Shown piece after piece: positions 5,701 through 11,218 of a stretch of 11,218 nt of DNA (positions are counted from its first letter, which is position 1; each line of letters starts with the position of its first letter). The translations under genes and the position numbers were made by a program. The stretch is from Microcaldota archaeon (lineage in GTDB: Archaea > Micrarchaeota > Micrarchaeia > Micrarchaeales > Micrarchaeaceae), in NCBI GenBank assembly GCA_021816645.1, contig JAKAXF010000013.1, positions 1 to 11,218 on the forward strand. Direction: 5' to 3'. A model generated the notes under the pieces. That model was not told the origin of the DNA, made no database searches, and saw nothing but the letters and a program-made list of their open reading frames with translations.

Positions 5701-6763
5701 GCTCCAGCAGGGATTTTATGGCAATATTGAGGCTTGCCTGCCTATCGGAGTTCACTTCAACTCCGCACTTTTTGCATCTGAACAGGGCATAGTTTCTACT
5801 GTCATGTCCCTTCCCAACAGCACCGCAGTGGGAACAGAACTTACTTGTATGCCATGCATCAACGATGTTCAGCGTAATATTCTTGTCGAAGCACCTCTGT
5901 TCGAGGTTCTTCTTGAAGGCAAAGAAGGGGATACGCATGACCTCGCGGTTGAACCTCTTTCCCTTCGGGCCGAATCTCTTGAGGTTCTCAATAGAAATAT
6001 CGGCATCATATCGCAGAGCCATCTCGGTAATATTTCTGACGACTTCACCTATCCTGTTTTTGACAAAGTTATGTTCGTTCCGTTTAGTCCTGCCAAGTGC
6101 CTTCTTAGCGTAGTCGCTTCCAGTGCCAGCATAACTTTGCAGAACAGACTTCCTCTCAAAGACCTTCTTCCTCTTAATCCAGATGTCCTTCCCGAAGTAA
6201 TCCTGATGCAGAACCTTTCCTTTAGGGGTAACAACAGAAACAGCAAAGCATTTGCTATTCACATCAACTCCAAGAACATTCCTCTTCAAAGGCAGCTCAA
6301 TTTCGTCTTTGGAAAGATATGCCACGATCTCAAGTCGAGAAGTCAATCCATAAGTCTTGCAGCTCCATCCAGAATTCAGAAGGTCGGAATATCGTTGAAA
6401 GTTTCTGTTCTTGACAATAGGGACAGAAATGGGATTTTTAGAAAACAAGGAAAACTTCACGAAAGGCATAGTCATATCAAAAGTCTTGCAGTTTCGAGGA
6501 ACATTGAATTTAAGTGTAATCCCCTTAGACTTGCCCTTGCTTCTCCAGACGGAACGTTCAATATCGCATACAATCTGCGAATTAAAAGAGGTGCGTCTCT
6601 TGGTATCTGAATATACTTTCTTATGGAAATCCATGAACTTTAGACAAAAATCTCTTTCAGCCCATAGACGATTGAACTCTGAAGTAGCAATCAAAAGCGA
6701 CTTTCGTAAGGTATCCTCTTTTGATTTTGTTGCACCTATCTGCAAAAGAATAGCTCGCTTCAT
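5546..6763 (-). CDS. tnpB: TnpB RNA-guided nuclease
   Basis: 405 residues from ATG at 6763-6761, full length for TnpB. A TTG four codons upstream is a weaker start. TnpB is an RNA-guided DNA nuclease (ancestor of Cas12) that uses a reRNA from its own right end to cut target DNA next to a TAM, which helps the transposon persist. The RuvC triad appears intact: D167 in LGVDVN, E259 in ISIENLK, and D340 in NSDRQASLNIA. The zinc finger CSHC...CKKC (C310, C313, C330, C333) lies between RuvC II and III. The last codons and the stop lie inside the right-end hairpin. The stop is 1 nt from the convergent glycosyltransferase stop. With no tnpA here, mobility needs a TnpA encoded elsewhere. Confidence 0.95.
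   Translation of the reverse strand: MKRAILLQIGATKSKEDTLRKSLLIATSEFNRLWAERDFCLKFMDFHKKVYSDTKRRTSFNSQIVCDIERSVWRSKGKSKGITLKFNVPRNCKTFDMTMPFVKFSLFSKNPISVPIVKNRNFQRYSDLLNSGWSCKTYGLTSRLEIVAYLSKDEIELPLKRNVLGVDVNSKCFAVSVVTPKGKVLHQDYFGKDIWIKRKKVFERKSVLQSYAGTGSDYAKKALGRTKRNEHNFVKNRIGEVVRNITEMALRYDADISIENLKRFGPKGKRFNREVMRIPFFAFKKNLEQRCFDKNITLNIVDAWHTSKFCSHCGAVGKGHDSRNYALFRCKKCGVEVNSDRQASLNIAIKSLLERRDTTNHNTLQISNRRVPVNGLVRPDAVVEPIVAVRHASSTYGKPMTFSHG
5549..5569. repeat. TnpB-element right-end hairpin
   Basis: Perfect 8-bp stem CCCATGAC/GTCATGGG with loop TAAAG. It overlaps the last seven codons of tnpB, the usual position for an IS200/IS605 right end and for the reRNA 3' stem. Confidence 0.9.
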
Positions 6764-6793
6764 ACTACTAACCAAATGTATATGTTTGGAAAG

Positions 6794-6803
6794 ATATATA
6801 ATA
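6794..6803 (-). promoter_or_regulatory. tnpB promoter (TATA box)
   Basis: On the minus strand ATTATATATC lies about 33-38 nt before the tnpB ATG at 6763, inside the left end of the element. It fits an archaeal TATA box that travels with the element. Confidence 0.55.
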
Positions 6804-6822
6804 CATTCAAACTCGAATTCCT

Positions 6823-6842
6823 CCCACGATTAAAATCGTGGG
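6823..6842. repeat. TnpB-element left-end hairpin
   Basis: Perfect 8-bp stem CCCACGAT/ATCGTGGG with loop TAAA. The stem differs from the right end in three of eight pairs, but both start with CCCA and have a TAAA loop core. This is the left subterminal palindrome that a Y1 transposase would recognise. Confidence 0.88.
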
Positions 6843-6861
6843 TTTCCTTCGAGGCGAAACT

Positions 6862-7983
6862 ATGAGGATACTTCAGGTCTACCCAGAGATAATGAAGGGT
6901 GACGCGATAAGCAGCATCGTGATGGCACTGCATCGGATCAACGAAGACGCAGGCCATTCCGACAGCATAATGGCGCATTCGTCCGAATTACAGGGCGTCA
7001 TGCTGGCGGCCGGTGCGCCGCAGAGGTATTCGAAGTCGCAGTTGGCGAAAAAGTTCCTCGCATCGCCGCAGAAAAGGAGGCTGCTGCATGCGTATCTCGC
7101 GCAACGCAAGGCCGCGAAGGGGCAACCTTCCGCAGACCCTAAAGCCGCCTGTGCACAGGTAGACATGCGCATCTGGCACCTCGGCATAACCTACAGCCTC
7201 ATGGAAGAAAACATCAGGCCGCATGATGTAGTGTTCTTCTACGGACTCAATTACCCATACCTATCGAGCAGTCCGGAAGCGATAATAGGCACTTACGGGA
7301 CGTTGCTATGGCTTCGCGCCATGCAACCGTACATGATCGTAGAAAGCGAATCAGTCAGGCGCGAACTGCTGCGCTTAGGCTACAGCGGAAGCGAAATAAC
7401 GATACTGCCATTGTTCCATCCCTACGCACTGCCGTATACGGAGCATCAAGCCGATAAGCCTCGCCTCCTCGCGTATGGCAGGTATGCGATGAACAAACGA
7501 ATCCCAGAGATCGCGTCCAAGTGCAGCCAGGCGCACATCCAGTTCACGGCCTTCGGTGACAACTCGAAATACCACGAATTCGTAAAAGAATTCGAGCGAG
7601 CGTCAAGATACCGCAGTGACGGGATACGGCTGTACGGGAAGGCCGCTGACCGCGAGCCGTACTACAACGACGCGAACATCTACATCTGCAACAGCGAGAA
7701 CGAGGGTTTCAACATGGGCGTGGTCGAGTCGATGGCCCATTCCCTGCCGATCCTGGTGCGCAGGGGGACCGCGGCCGAGGAACTGGTGAGGAACGGCGAG
7801 GACGGCTATCTGTTCAGCGACATAGACGAGATTTCGGAGCTTGCTGATGCGATCATGCGCGACTACAGCCGCTTCGGTCGCAATGCGTGGGAGCGCAGCC
7901 AGGAGTTCACGCTGGGAAAGTTCAAGGATAGGTACCTGTCGATACTAGACAGGTACAAAGAAGAGAGGGGCATCAAAGAGTGA
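6862..7983 (+). CDS. GT4-like (GT-B fold) glycosyltransferase
   Basis: 373 residues from ATG 6862; an in-frame ATG at 6838 lies within the left-end hairpin of the TnpB element and is unlikely to be ancestral. The N-terminal half begins with RILQVYPEIMKGDAIS, the glycine-poor start of a GT-B acceptor domain. The C-terminal half has LLAYGRYAMNKRIPE (202-216), typical of the GT4 donor domain. The retaining-GT motif E281-x7-E289 sits in SENEGFNMGVVESMA, and GTAAEELVRNGEDGYLF (302-318) completes the donor-sugar site. It likely adds a sugar from a nucleotide donor to the operon's glycan on the cytoplasmic face. GAGGCG about 6-11 nt upstream could serve as ribosome-binding site and may be contributed by the element. 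The 3' end is close-coupled to the next gene. Confidence 0.88.
   Translation: MRILQVYPEIMKGDAISSIVMALHRINEDAGHSDSIMAHSSELQGVMLAAGAPQRYSKSQLAKKFLASPQKRRLLHAYLAQRKAAKGQPSADPKAACAQVDMRIWHLGITYSLMEENIRPHDVVFFYGLNYPYLSSSPEAIIGTYGTLLWLRAMQPYMIVESESVRRELLRLGYSGSEITILPLFHPYALPYTEHQADKPRLLAYGRYAMNKRIPEIASKCSQAHIQFTAFGDNSKYHEFVKEFERASRYRSDGIRLYGKAADREPYYNDANIYICNSENEGFNMGVVESMAHSLPILVRRGTAAEELVRNGEDGYLFSDIDEISELADAIMRDYSRFGRNAWERSQEFTLGKFKDRYLSILDRYKEERGIKE
7980..7983 (+). promoter_or_regulatory. GTGA ribosome-binding site overlapping the GT4 stop
   Basis: GTGA overlaps the TGA stop and lies 5 nt before ATG 7989. Read as a start codon it would add three residues to the next protein. The repeated GTGA-N5-start pattern here favours a binding site. 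Confidence 0.55.
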
Positions 7984-7988
7984 CGCGC

Positions 7989-8879
7989 ATGCATCTTAGC
8001 ATAATCGTCCCGACCCTCAACGAAAGGGACGCACCAAGGGCAATAAAGGCCCTCCGGCACAGATTCAAAGACGCAGAAATCCTGGTAATAGACAAGAGCA
8101 ACGACGCATACCGCCGCGAACTGATAGATACTGGCGTGGGCGTCATCGCGCAGTGGTCAAAAGGGTATGAATCCGCACTGATGCAGGGATTCAGCCTGGC
8201 GAAGGGAGACATAATATCTACCATAGACCCCGACGGCACGTATAGCGTAGACGATTTCGCCCGCGTAGTGGGCGCAGTCGAAGCCGGCGAAGCCGATTTC
8301 TGCATCGGCAACCGTTTCGGCCATTTGCATCGCGGGGCGATGACCAAGTCAATCGCCTTCGGCAACAAGGCGCTTTCCTTGCTGTTCCGCCTGCTCTACA
8401 GGAAGGAGTTGCACGACTGCCTATCTGGATCGTTCGCCATGACGCGCGAAGCGTTCGAGAGCATAAGAGACCTTGATGTGTTCGATGCGGGCACGCTTTT
8501 CTTCGAGATAGAGCTGGCGCGTCGCGGCTATGCATTGGAGGAAATACCAATAAGCTATCGCCCGCGTATCGGCACCAAGCCGAAGATAAACGCCAAGCAT
8601 ATCCGCGGCGTGACCATGGCAAAACACACCATACGATTCGCAAGGGACTACGACCCGCTACTGATATTCGGCCTGTTGGGGTTGGCCATGGTCGCAGCCG
8701 GCGGAATCCTTGGCACGTCAGTGCTCGCGAGCTATATACATACCGGGACGCTAGACCAGGTCGGGAGGGCGCTCATCTCGCTCATGCTGATAATCCTGGG
8801 TGTCTTGGCTGCAGTCGGAGGCCTTATCCTGGACCTGCTACTGCAGATAGAGAAGGCGCTGATACGCCGGAAGAGCTAG
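7989..8879 (+). CDS. Dolichol-phosphate-mannose-synthase-like GT2 with C-terminal membrane anchor
   Basis: 296 residues. The GT-A core begins MHLSIIVPTLNE (1-12) and continues with ILVIDKS (31-37) and the metal-binding D80-P-D-G (TIDPDGTYSVDD). CLSGSFAMTREAF (144-156) and RPRIGTKPK (191-199) match the acceptor-side motifs of Dpm1/polyprenyl-phosphate glycosyltransferases. Two membrane spans follow (about 223-250 and 259-283) with a basic tail. Enzymes of this layout transfer a sugar from a nucleotide donor to a polyprenyl or dolichyl phosphate at the cytoplasmic membrane, making the donor for glycan assembly outside. Which sugar is used cannot be read from the sequence. It is the last gene of the operon; the next transcription unit has its own promoter. 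Confidence 0.9.
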   Translation: MHLSIIVPTLNERDAPRAIKALRHRFKDAEILVIDKSNDAYRRELIDTGVGVIAQWSKGYESALMQGFSLAKGDIISTIDPDGTYSVDDFARVVGAVEAGEADFCIGNRFGHLHRGAMTKSIAFGNKALSLLFRLLYRKELHDCLSGSFAMTREAFESIRDLDVFDAGTLFFEIELARRGYALEEIPISYRPRIGTKPKINAKHIRGVTMAKHTIRFARDYDPLLIFGLLGLAMVAAGGILGTSVLASYIHTGTLDQVGRALISLMLIILGVLAAVGGLILDLLLQIEKALIRRKS

Positions 8880-8911
8880 TATTGCCAATTAAACTACAAA
8901 GCCAAAACATG

Positions 8912-8928
8912 CGAAAGCTATTTAAATA
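8912..8928 (+). promoter_or_regulatory. BRE/TATA promoter of the 8956-11218 operon
   Basis: CGAAAGC (BRE-like, 8912-8918) is followed by TTTAAATA (8921-8928). It is centred about 31 nt before ATG 8956, which places transcription start near 8950 and gives a leader of only a few bases. It is the clearest archaeal promoter in the window and marks a new unit after the glycan operon. Confidence 0.7.
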
Positions 8929-8955
8929 CATACTTAGAATATGTACCGTGGTAAC

Positions 8956-9108
8956 ATGGCTGACTATCCAGATGAGGATGAGGAAGAGGACGACGAGGAG
9001 GATGATGACGAGGAAGACGACTACGAAGGCCGGACTGGTGTGTTAGGCAACAACTATGATTCTGACGGGTGGATTGACCGCAGCAGAGCTGAAGCAGGGT
9101 TAGATTGA
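8956..9108 (+). CDS. Poly-acidic 50-residue miniprotein
   Basis: 50 residues from ATG 8956. Residues 6-22 are 17 consecutive Asp/Glu, followed by a short Gly/Asn/Asp-containing tail (GRTGVLGNNYDSDGWIDRSRAEAGLD). ATG 8956 has GTGG with 4 nt spacing and lies just after the predicted transcription start. An in-frame ATG at 8941 would lie upstream of that start. No family is recognised. Such charge density could mimic DNA or RNA phosphate, bind divalent metal, or chaperone basic proteins such as the next gene's product; all of this is inference. The strong promoter and ribosome-binding site argue that it is expressed rather than chance low-complexity DNA. Confidence 0.62.
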   Translation: MADYPDEDEEEDDEEDDDEEDDYEGRTGVLGNNYDSDGWIDRSRAEAGLD

Positions 9109-9120
9109 CCGTAGCAGAGC
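9072..9120 (+). repeat. 18-nt direct repeat, 31-nt period
   Basis: GATTGACCGCAGCAGAGC (9072-9089) recurs at 9103-9120 with one change (C to T at position 10). The first copy is in the acidic-protein gene and the second spans its stop codon, so the coding frame may once have been extended or trimmed by the duplication. Confidence 0.75.
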
Positions 9121-9129
9121 GGCCGAGTA

Positions 9130-9345
9130 ATGCTAATTAGAAGAGCGATGTACATGGTCAACGAAAAGCGTAAGATAAACAGAAGAGCAGCCGCTAAGCT
9201 TCTCAGATCATATCAGATACGGTATTTGGCTGCGCCTTATGATACCACTGAAGAGGCACGAGGACGTATATTTGGCGCAGAGACGGCTCTCGAAGCCGCG
9301 GGCGTATTCACCAAGAAGGAAATACGCACCATAGAGGCCATATGA
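9130..9345 (+). CDS. Basic 71-residue hypothetical protein
   Basis: Up to 71 residues. The first half is strongly basic (RR, KRK, NRR) and the second half looks helical with an acidic patch (DTTEEARGR, GAETALEAAGVFTKKEIRTIEAI). Possible starts are ATG 9130, 9148 and 9154. None has a clear GTGA motif, so the shortest form (63 residues, MVNEKRKINRR) is equally possible. It lies between the poly-acidic protein and the ATPase/zincin gene and ends 12 nt before ATG 9358. No family is recognised. The basic N-terminus suggests nucleic-acid binding or pairing with the acidic neighbour (inference). Confidence 0.6.
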   Translation: MLIRRAMYMVNEKRKINRRAAAKLLRSYQIRYLAAPYDTTEEARGRIFGAETALEAAGVFTKKEIRTIEAI

Positions 9346-9348
9346 TAA

Positions 9349-9352
9349 GTGA
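9349..9352 (+). promoter_or_regulatory. GTGA ribosome-binding site of the ATPase/zincin gene
   Basis: GTGA with 5 nt spacing to ATG 9358, in the context AAGTGATTG that is also found before the gene at 1668. The GTG here is in frame but is better read as the binding site than as the start. Confidence 0.6.
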
Positions 9353-9357
9353 TTGGC

Positions 9358-10794
9358 ATGTCTAATGCAGAATGGTTCAGCGTGGATCGCGCGGGCCTGC
9401 GCCAGTTGCAGCTCGCAAAGCCGAAGCACTATGCGCTCAGAGAGCTCATCCAGAATGCGTGGGACGAGCAGGTCAAGACCGTAGTTTGCGACACGAGCTA
9501 TAGTGATGGAGTTGCAGTCATTACCGTGAGCGACGATTCGCCCGCAGGATTCGTGGACCTGGCCGACGCATACACGTTGTTCAAGCACACGAATAAGCGC
9601 GCCAATCCGGAACAGCGCGGGCGATTCAACTTCGGCGAGAAGCAGGCATTTTCAATATGCGAGTGGGCAAGCATAACGACCACGAAAGGGCGCATAATAT
9701 TCGAAGACGAGGGGCGCAGGATGTTGCCCGAACATACCGAACGCGGCAGTATCGTATCGATGCAGATCAAGATGTCAAGGCGCGAATACGATGCGATGCT
9801 GGATTCCGTGGCGGCATTCATCGTACCGGATAAGATACGCTTCGTGTTCAACGGCATTGAAATGATTGCGCCGTCGGCATTGCGCGCATTCGAAGCTGTC
9901 CTTCCAACCGAGATAGAGATAAATGGCCAGATCCGGCCCAGCACGCGCAAGACGGAAGTGCGCCTTTATCCGAGCCAAGACGCGCATGTATACGAGATGG
10001 GCCTGCCGATCCAGCATATAGAATGTCCGTATTCGATAAACGTGATGCAGAAGGTACCTCTGAATGCGGATCGCGAGTTGGTCAGCTTGTCCTTCCTCAA
10101 GGGACTTTATGCAGAGGTCCTGAACCAGGTATACGCAGATTTGACGCCAGAAAATGCCAGCGATACATGGGTGCGCCTGGCATTCGCAGACAAGCGGATG
10201 CAACCCGAGGCGTTACGGACCGTCATTATACAAAGATTCGGCGAGAAGGCTCTCGTAGCGGATACCTTCGATCCGAACAGCGTCGACAAGGCGATCGAAG
10301 AGGGTTTCAGGGTAATCTACGGCAGCGAGATGAACGGCGTGGAATGGTCGCAGGTAAAGAAATACGGGCTGCTCAAATCGACCAGCGCGATGTTTCCATC
10401 CGAATTCGCCGGTTCCAATCCTGTGACTCCTGACGCCAAGATGCTTGCGGTGGCCAAATATGCGCAACGGACGGCGCGCCGGGTGCTGGGCATAGAACTG
10501 GACACGAAGTTCATGATCGCGCCAACCGCGACCCTGTTGGCCAGCTTTTCAACCATCCCGCCAACGGAAAGAGACAAGGAGAAGTATGTGCTCACATTCT
10601 ATGTGGATAAACTTCCAGCGGGTTTCTTCGACAAACCGGTCAGCGCGGATACGACCGCGATAATCATACACGAGTTGGGCCATTACGGCGGCAACCACAC
10701 CGAAGCAGGCTATCATGAGACCATGACCAATATCGGGTCTGCATTGGTCATGCTCGCATTGCAAGAGCCGAGCTTTTTTGAGTTCGATGAGTGA
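9358..10794 (+). CDS. GHKL ATPase - HExxH metallopeptidase-like fusion protein
   Basis: 478 residues. The N-terminal part is a Bergerat-fold (GHKL: gyrase, Hsp90, histidine kinase, MutL) ATP-binding domain: N-box E29-L-I-Q-N33 (RELIQNAWDE), G1-like D59-D-S-P-A-G64 (DDSPAGF), and lid glycines in GRFNFGEKQAF (88-98). A middle region (about 135-330) resembles the transducer part of such proteins. The C-terminus carries H438-E-L-G-H442 followed by HTEAGYHE (447-454), a gluzincin-like zinc site with E449, E454 or H453 as possible third ligand. I recall a similar ATPase-plus-HELGH layout in tailed-phage ATP-binding proteins, and T4 RIIA also has a GHKL domain; this is from memory and unchecked. No histidine-kinase or MutL endonuclease domain is present. 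It suggests a viral or proviral setting. Confidence 0.85.
   Translation: MSNAEWFSVDRAGLRQLQLAKPKHYALRELIQNAWDEQVKTVVCDTSYSDGVAVITVSDDSPAGFVDLADAYTLFKHTNKRANPEQRGRFNFGEKQAFSICEWASITTTKGRIIFEDEGRRMLPEHTERGSIVSMQIKMSRREYDAMLDSVAAFIVPDKIRFVFNGIEMIAPSALRAFEAVLPTEIEINGQIRPSTRKTEVRLYPSQDAHVYEMGLPIQHIECPYSINVMQKVPLNADRELVSLSFLKGLYAEVLNQVYADLTPENASDTWVRLAFADKRMQPEALRTVIIQRFGEKALVADTFDPNSVDKAIEEGFRVIYGSEMNGVEWSQVKKYGLLKSTSAMFPSEFAGSNPVTPDAKMLAVAKYAQRTARRVLGIELDTKFMIAPTATLLASFSTIPPTERDKEKYVLTFYVDKLPAGFFDKPVSADTTAIIIHELGHYGGNHTEAGYHETMTNIGSALVMLALQEPSFFEFDE
10791..10794 (+). promoter_or_regulatory. GTGA ribosome-binding site overlapping the ATPase stop
   Basis: GTGA overlaps the TGA stop and precedes ATG 10799 by 4 nt, favouring that start over the in-frame ATG at 10787 or the TTG at 10778. 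Confidence 0.5.
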
Positions 10795-10798
10795 GATC

Positions 10799-11095
10799 AT
10801 GGAGACGAAAACAATAACCGAATCGCAGAAGAGGCTGATGCATGAGGCATTCGCCCAAGGTTTCAAGACCGCGCAGATGGGGCAGGACTTGGAAGCAGGT
10901 TTCAAGTCGGTATGGGATAAGCTTCTTGAGACGACATTCTCAAAGCCGGAGTGGAAGCCGTATACGGAATCGGCGAGGAACAGCTATCATTTCTGCTTTG
11001 GGGCCGGTTTTGCCGCAGGTTTCTTCAGTGGCACTGTAGAAACCGAGGGACAGGCGTTTGCAGGCTGGTTCAAAGTGAATTTCGGGCGCGGGTAG
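10799..11095 (+). CDS. 98-residue hypothetical protein
   Basis: 98 residues from ATG 10799, chosen by the GTGA site 4 nt upstream; ATG 10787 would add four residues. It is mostly alpha-helical and polar, with a Gly/Ala/Phe-rich segment (FGAGFAAGFFSG, about 71-82) resembling AFAQGFKTA near residue 17, so small-residue helix packing may recur. The Gly/Phe segment is too short to be a confident membrane span. It is tightly coupled to the ATPase/zincin gene and may act with it. No family is recognised. An in-frame gene follows 5 nt after its stop. Confidence 0.68.
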   Translation: METKTITESQKRLMHEAFAQGFKTAQMGQDLEAGFKSVWDKLLETTFSKPEWKPYTESARNSYHFCFGAGFAAGFFSGTVETEGQAFAGWFKVNFGRG

Positions 11096-11100
11096 AAAAG

Positions 11101-11218
11101 ATGCCTTTTATAATATATAATTCCAAGCGCTACCCGCTCTGCCGGCCGCTCCGGGATGACATAGCCAATGCCATCATCGATAACCTGCGCGCGCCTGCCT
11201 CGCGACAGCTTGAGATCG
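11101..11218 (+). CDS. Partial gene, 5' end only
   Basis: Open frame from ATG 11101 to the window edge (39 full codons, no stop), starting MPFIIYNSKRYPLCRPLRDD and continuing with an alanine/arginine-rich helix. It follows the previous stop by 5 nt with a purine-rich GGGTAGAAAAG upstream, so it appears to be the next gene of the same operon. The fragment is too short to assign to a family. Confidence 0.55.
   Translation, partial: MPFIIYNSKRYPLCRPLRDDIANAIIDNLRAPASRQLEI

Larger units (their letters stand above)
5541..6855 (-). mobile_element. Solo-tnpB IS200/IS605-type insertion (IS1341-like)
   Basis: An insertion of about 1.3 kb between two glycosyltransferase genes, with tnpB on the minus strand and no tnpA. 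Each end has a perfect 8-bp-stem hairpin: right end 5549-5569, left end 6823-6842. On the minus strand both hairpins are preceded by GGAAA(G), which could be the guide sequences of the IS200/IS605 recognition system. The boundary coordinates are inferred: removing 5541-6855 joins the flanking genes with an ATGA overlap, and places TTTC (minus strand, 6859-6856) next to the left end as the candidate target/TAM. An end shifted by a few bases cannot be excluded. Base and codon use are visibly more AT-rich than the flanking genes, which supports recent entry. Confidence 0.85.

Noticed and set aside
5591..6610. 339-codon open frame on the + strand opposite tnpB
   Set aside because: It is the antisense shadow of an intact TnpB with all catalytic motifs; its translation shows no recognisable domain.
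1..11218. CRISPR array, integrase or attachment-site pair
   Set aside because: No regularly spaced repeats, no integrase-like protein and no second copy of the tRNA 3' end were seen in the window.

Overview
The window looks archaeal. Start codons are preceded by TATA-like boxes (TTTAAATA, TATATAAT) and by GTGA/GTGG ribosome-binding motifs. Ile is often coded by ATA and Arg by AGG. The only tRNA gene has the A1-U72 acceptor pair of archaeal tRNA-Gln. The codon habits would suit Thermoplasmata or a DPANN lineage such as Micrarchaeota, but nothing here fixes the taxon. The many tiny genes, a phage-like ATPase/zincin fusion and a TnpB element suggest accessory or proviral DNA rather than a core chromosome. 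That is inference.

Layout. (a) 1-1481: a run of small genes on the + strand. Two near-duplicate two-span membrane proteins each sit just upstream of a small Cys-rich, probably zinc-binding protein, and the run ends with a winged-helix-like regulator. (b) 1496-1568: a complete but odd tRNA-Gln(UUG). (c) 1668-3038: a ribbon-helix-helix protein followed by two membrane proteins. The first of these has three N-glycosylation sequons in its tail. (d) 3035-8879: a glycan operon encoding GDP-mannose 4,6-dehydratase, an FkbM-type methyltransferase, a family 2 glycosyltransferase, a GT4-like transferase, and a dolichol-phosphate-mannose-synthase-like transferase with two C-terminal membrane spans. A solo TnpB (IS200/IS605 type) element of about 1.3 kb is inserted on the opposite strand between the first two transferases. 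(e) 8912-11218: a new promoter, then a 50-residue protein with 17 consecutive Asp/Glu, a 71-residue basic protein, a 478-residue protein joining a GHKL ATPase to a C-terminal HELGH zinc site, a 98-residue unknown, and a gene running off the end.

How they may work together. Gmd would supply a GDP-4-keto-6-deoxymannose precursor. The transferases would build and charge a lipid-linked or surface glycan, and FkbM would O-methylate it. The sequon-rich membrane protein encoded just upstream is a candidate glycan acceptor or partner. Translational coupling (overlapping stops and starts) runs from 2538 through 8879 except where the TnpB element interrupts it. Removing that element in silico restores an ATGA stop/start overlap between the two flanking transferase genes.

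The best candidates for undescribed biology are the GHKL-zincin fusion with its neighbours, the duplicated membrane-protein/zinc-miniprotein units with divergent ectodomain loops, the tRNA-Gln with changes at positions 18, 33 and 55, and the poly-acidic miniprotein.
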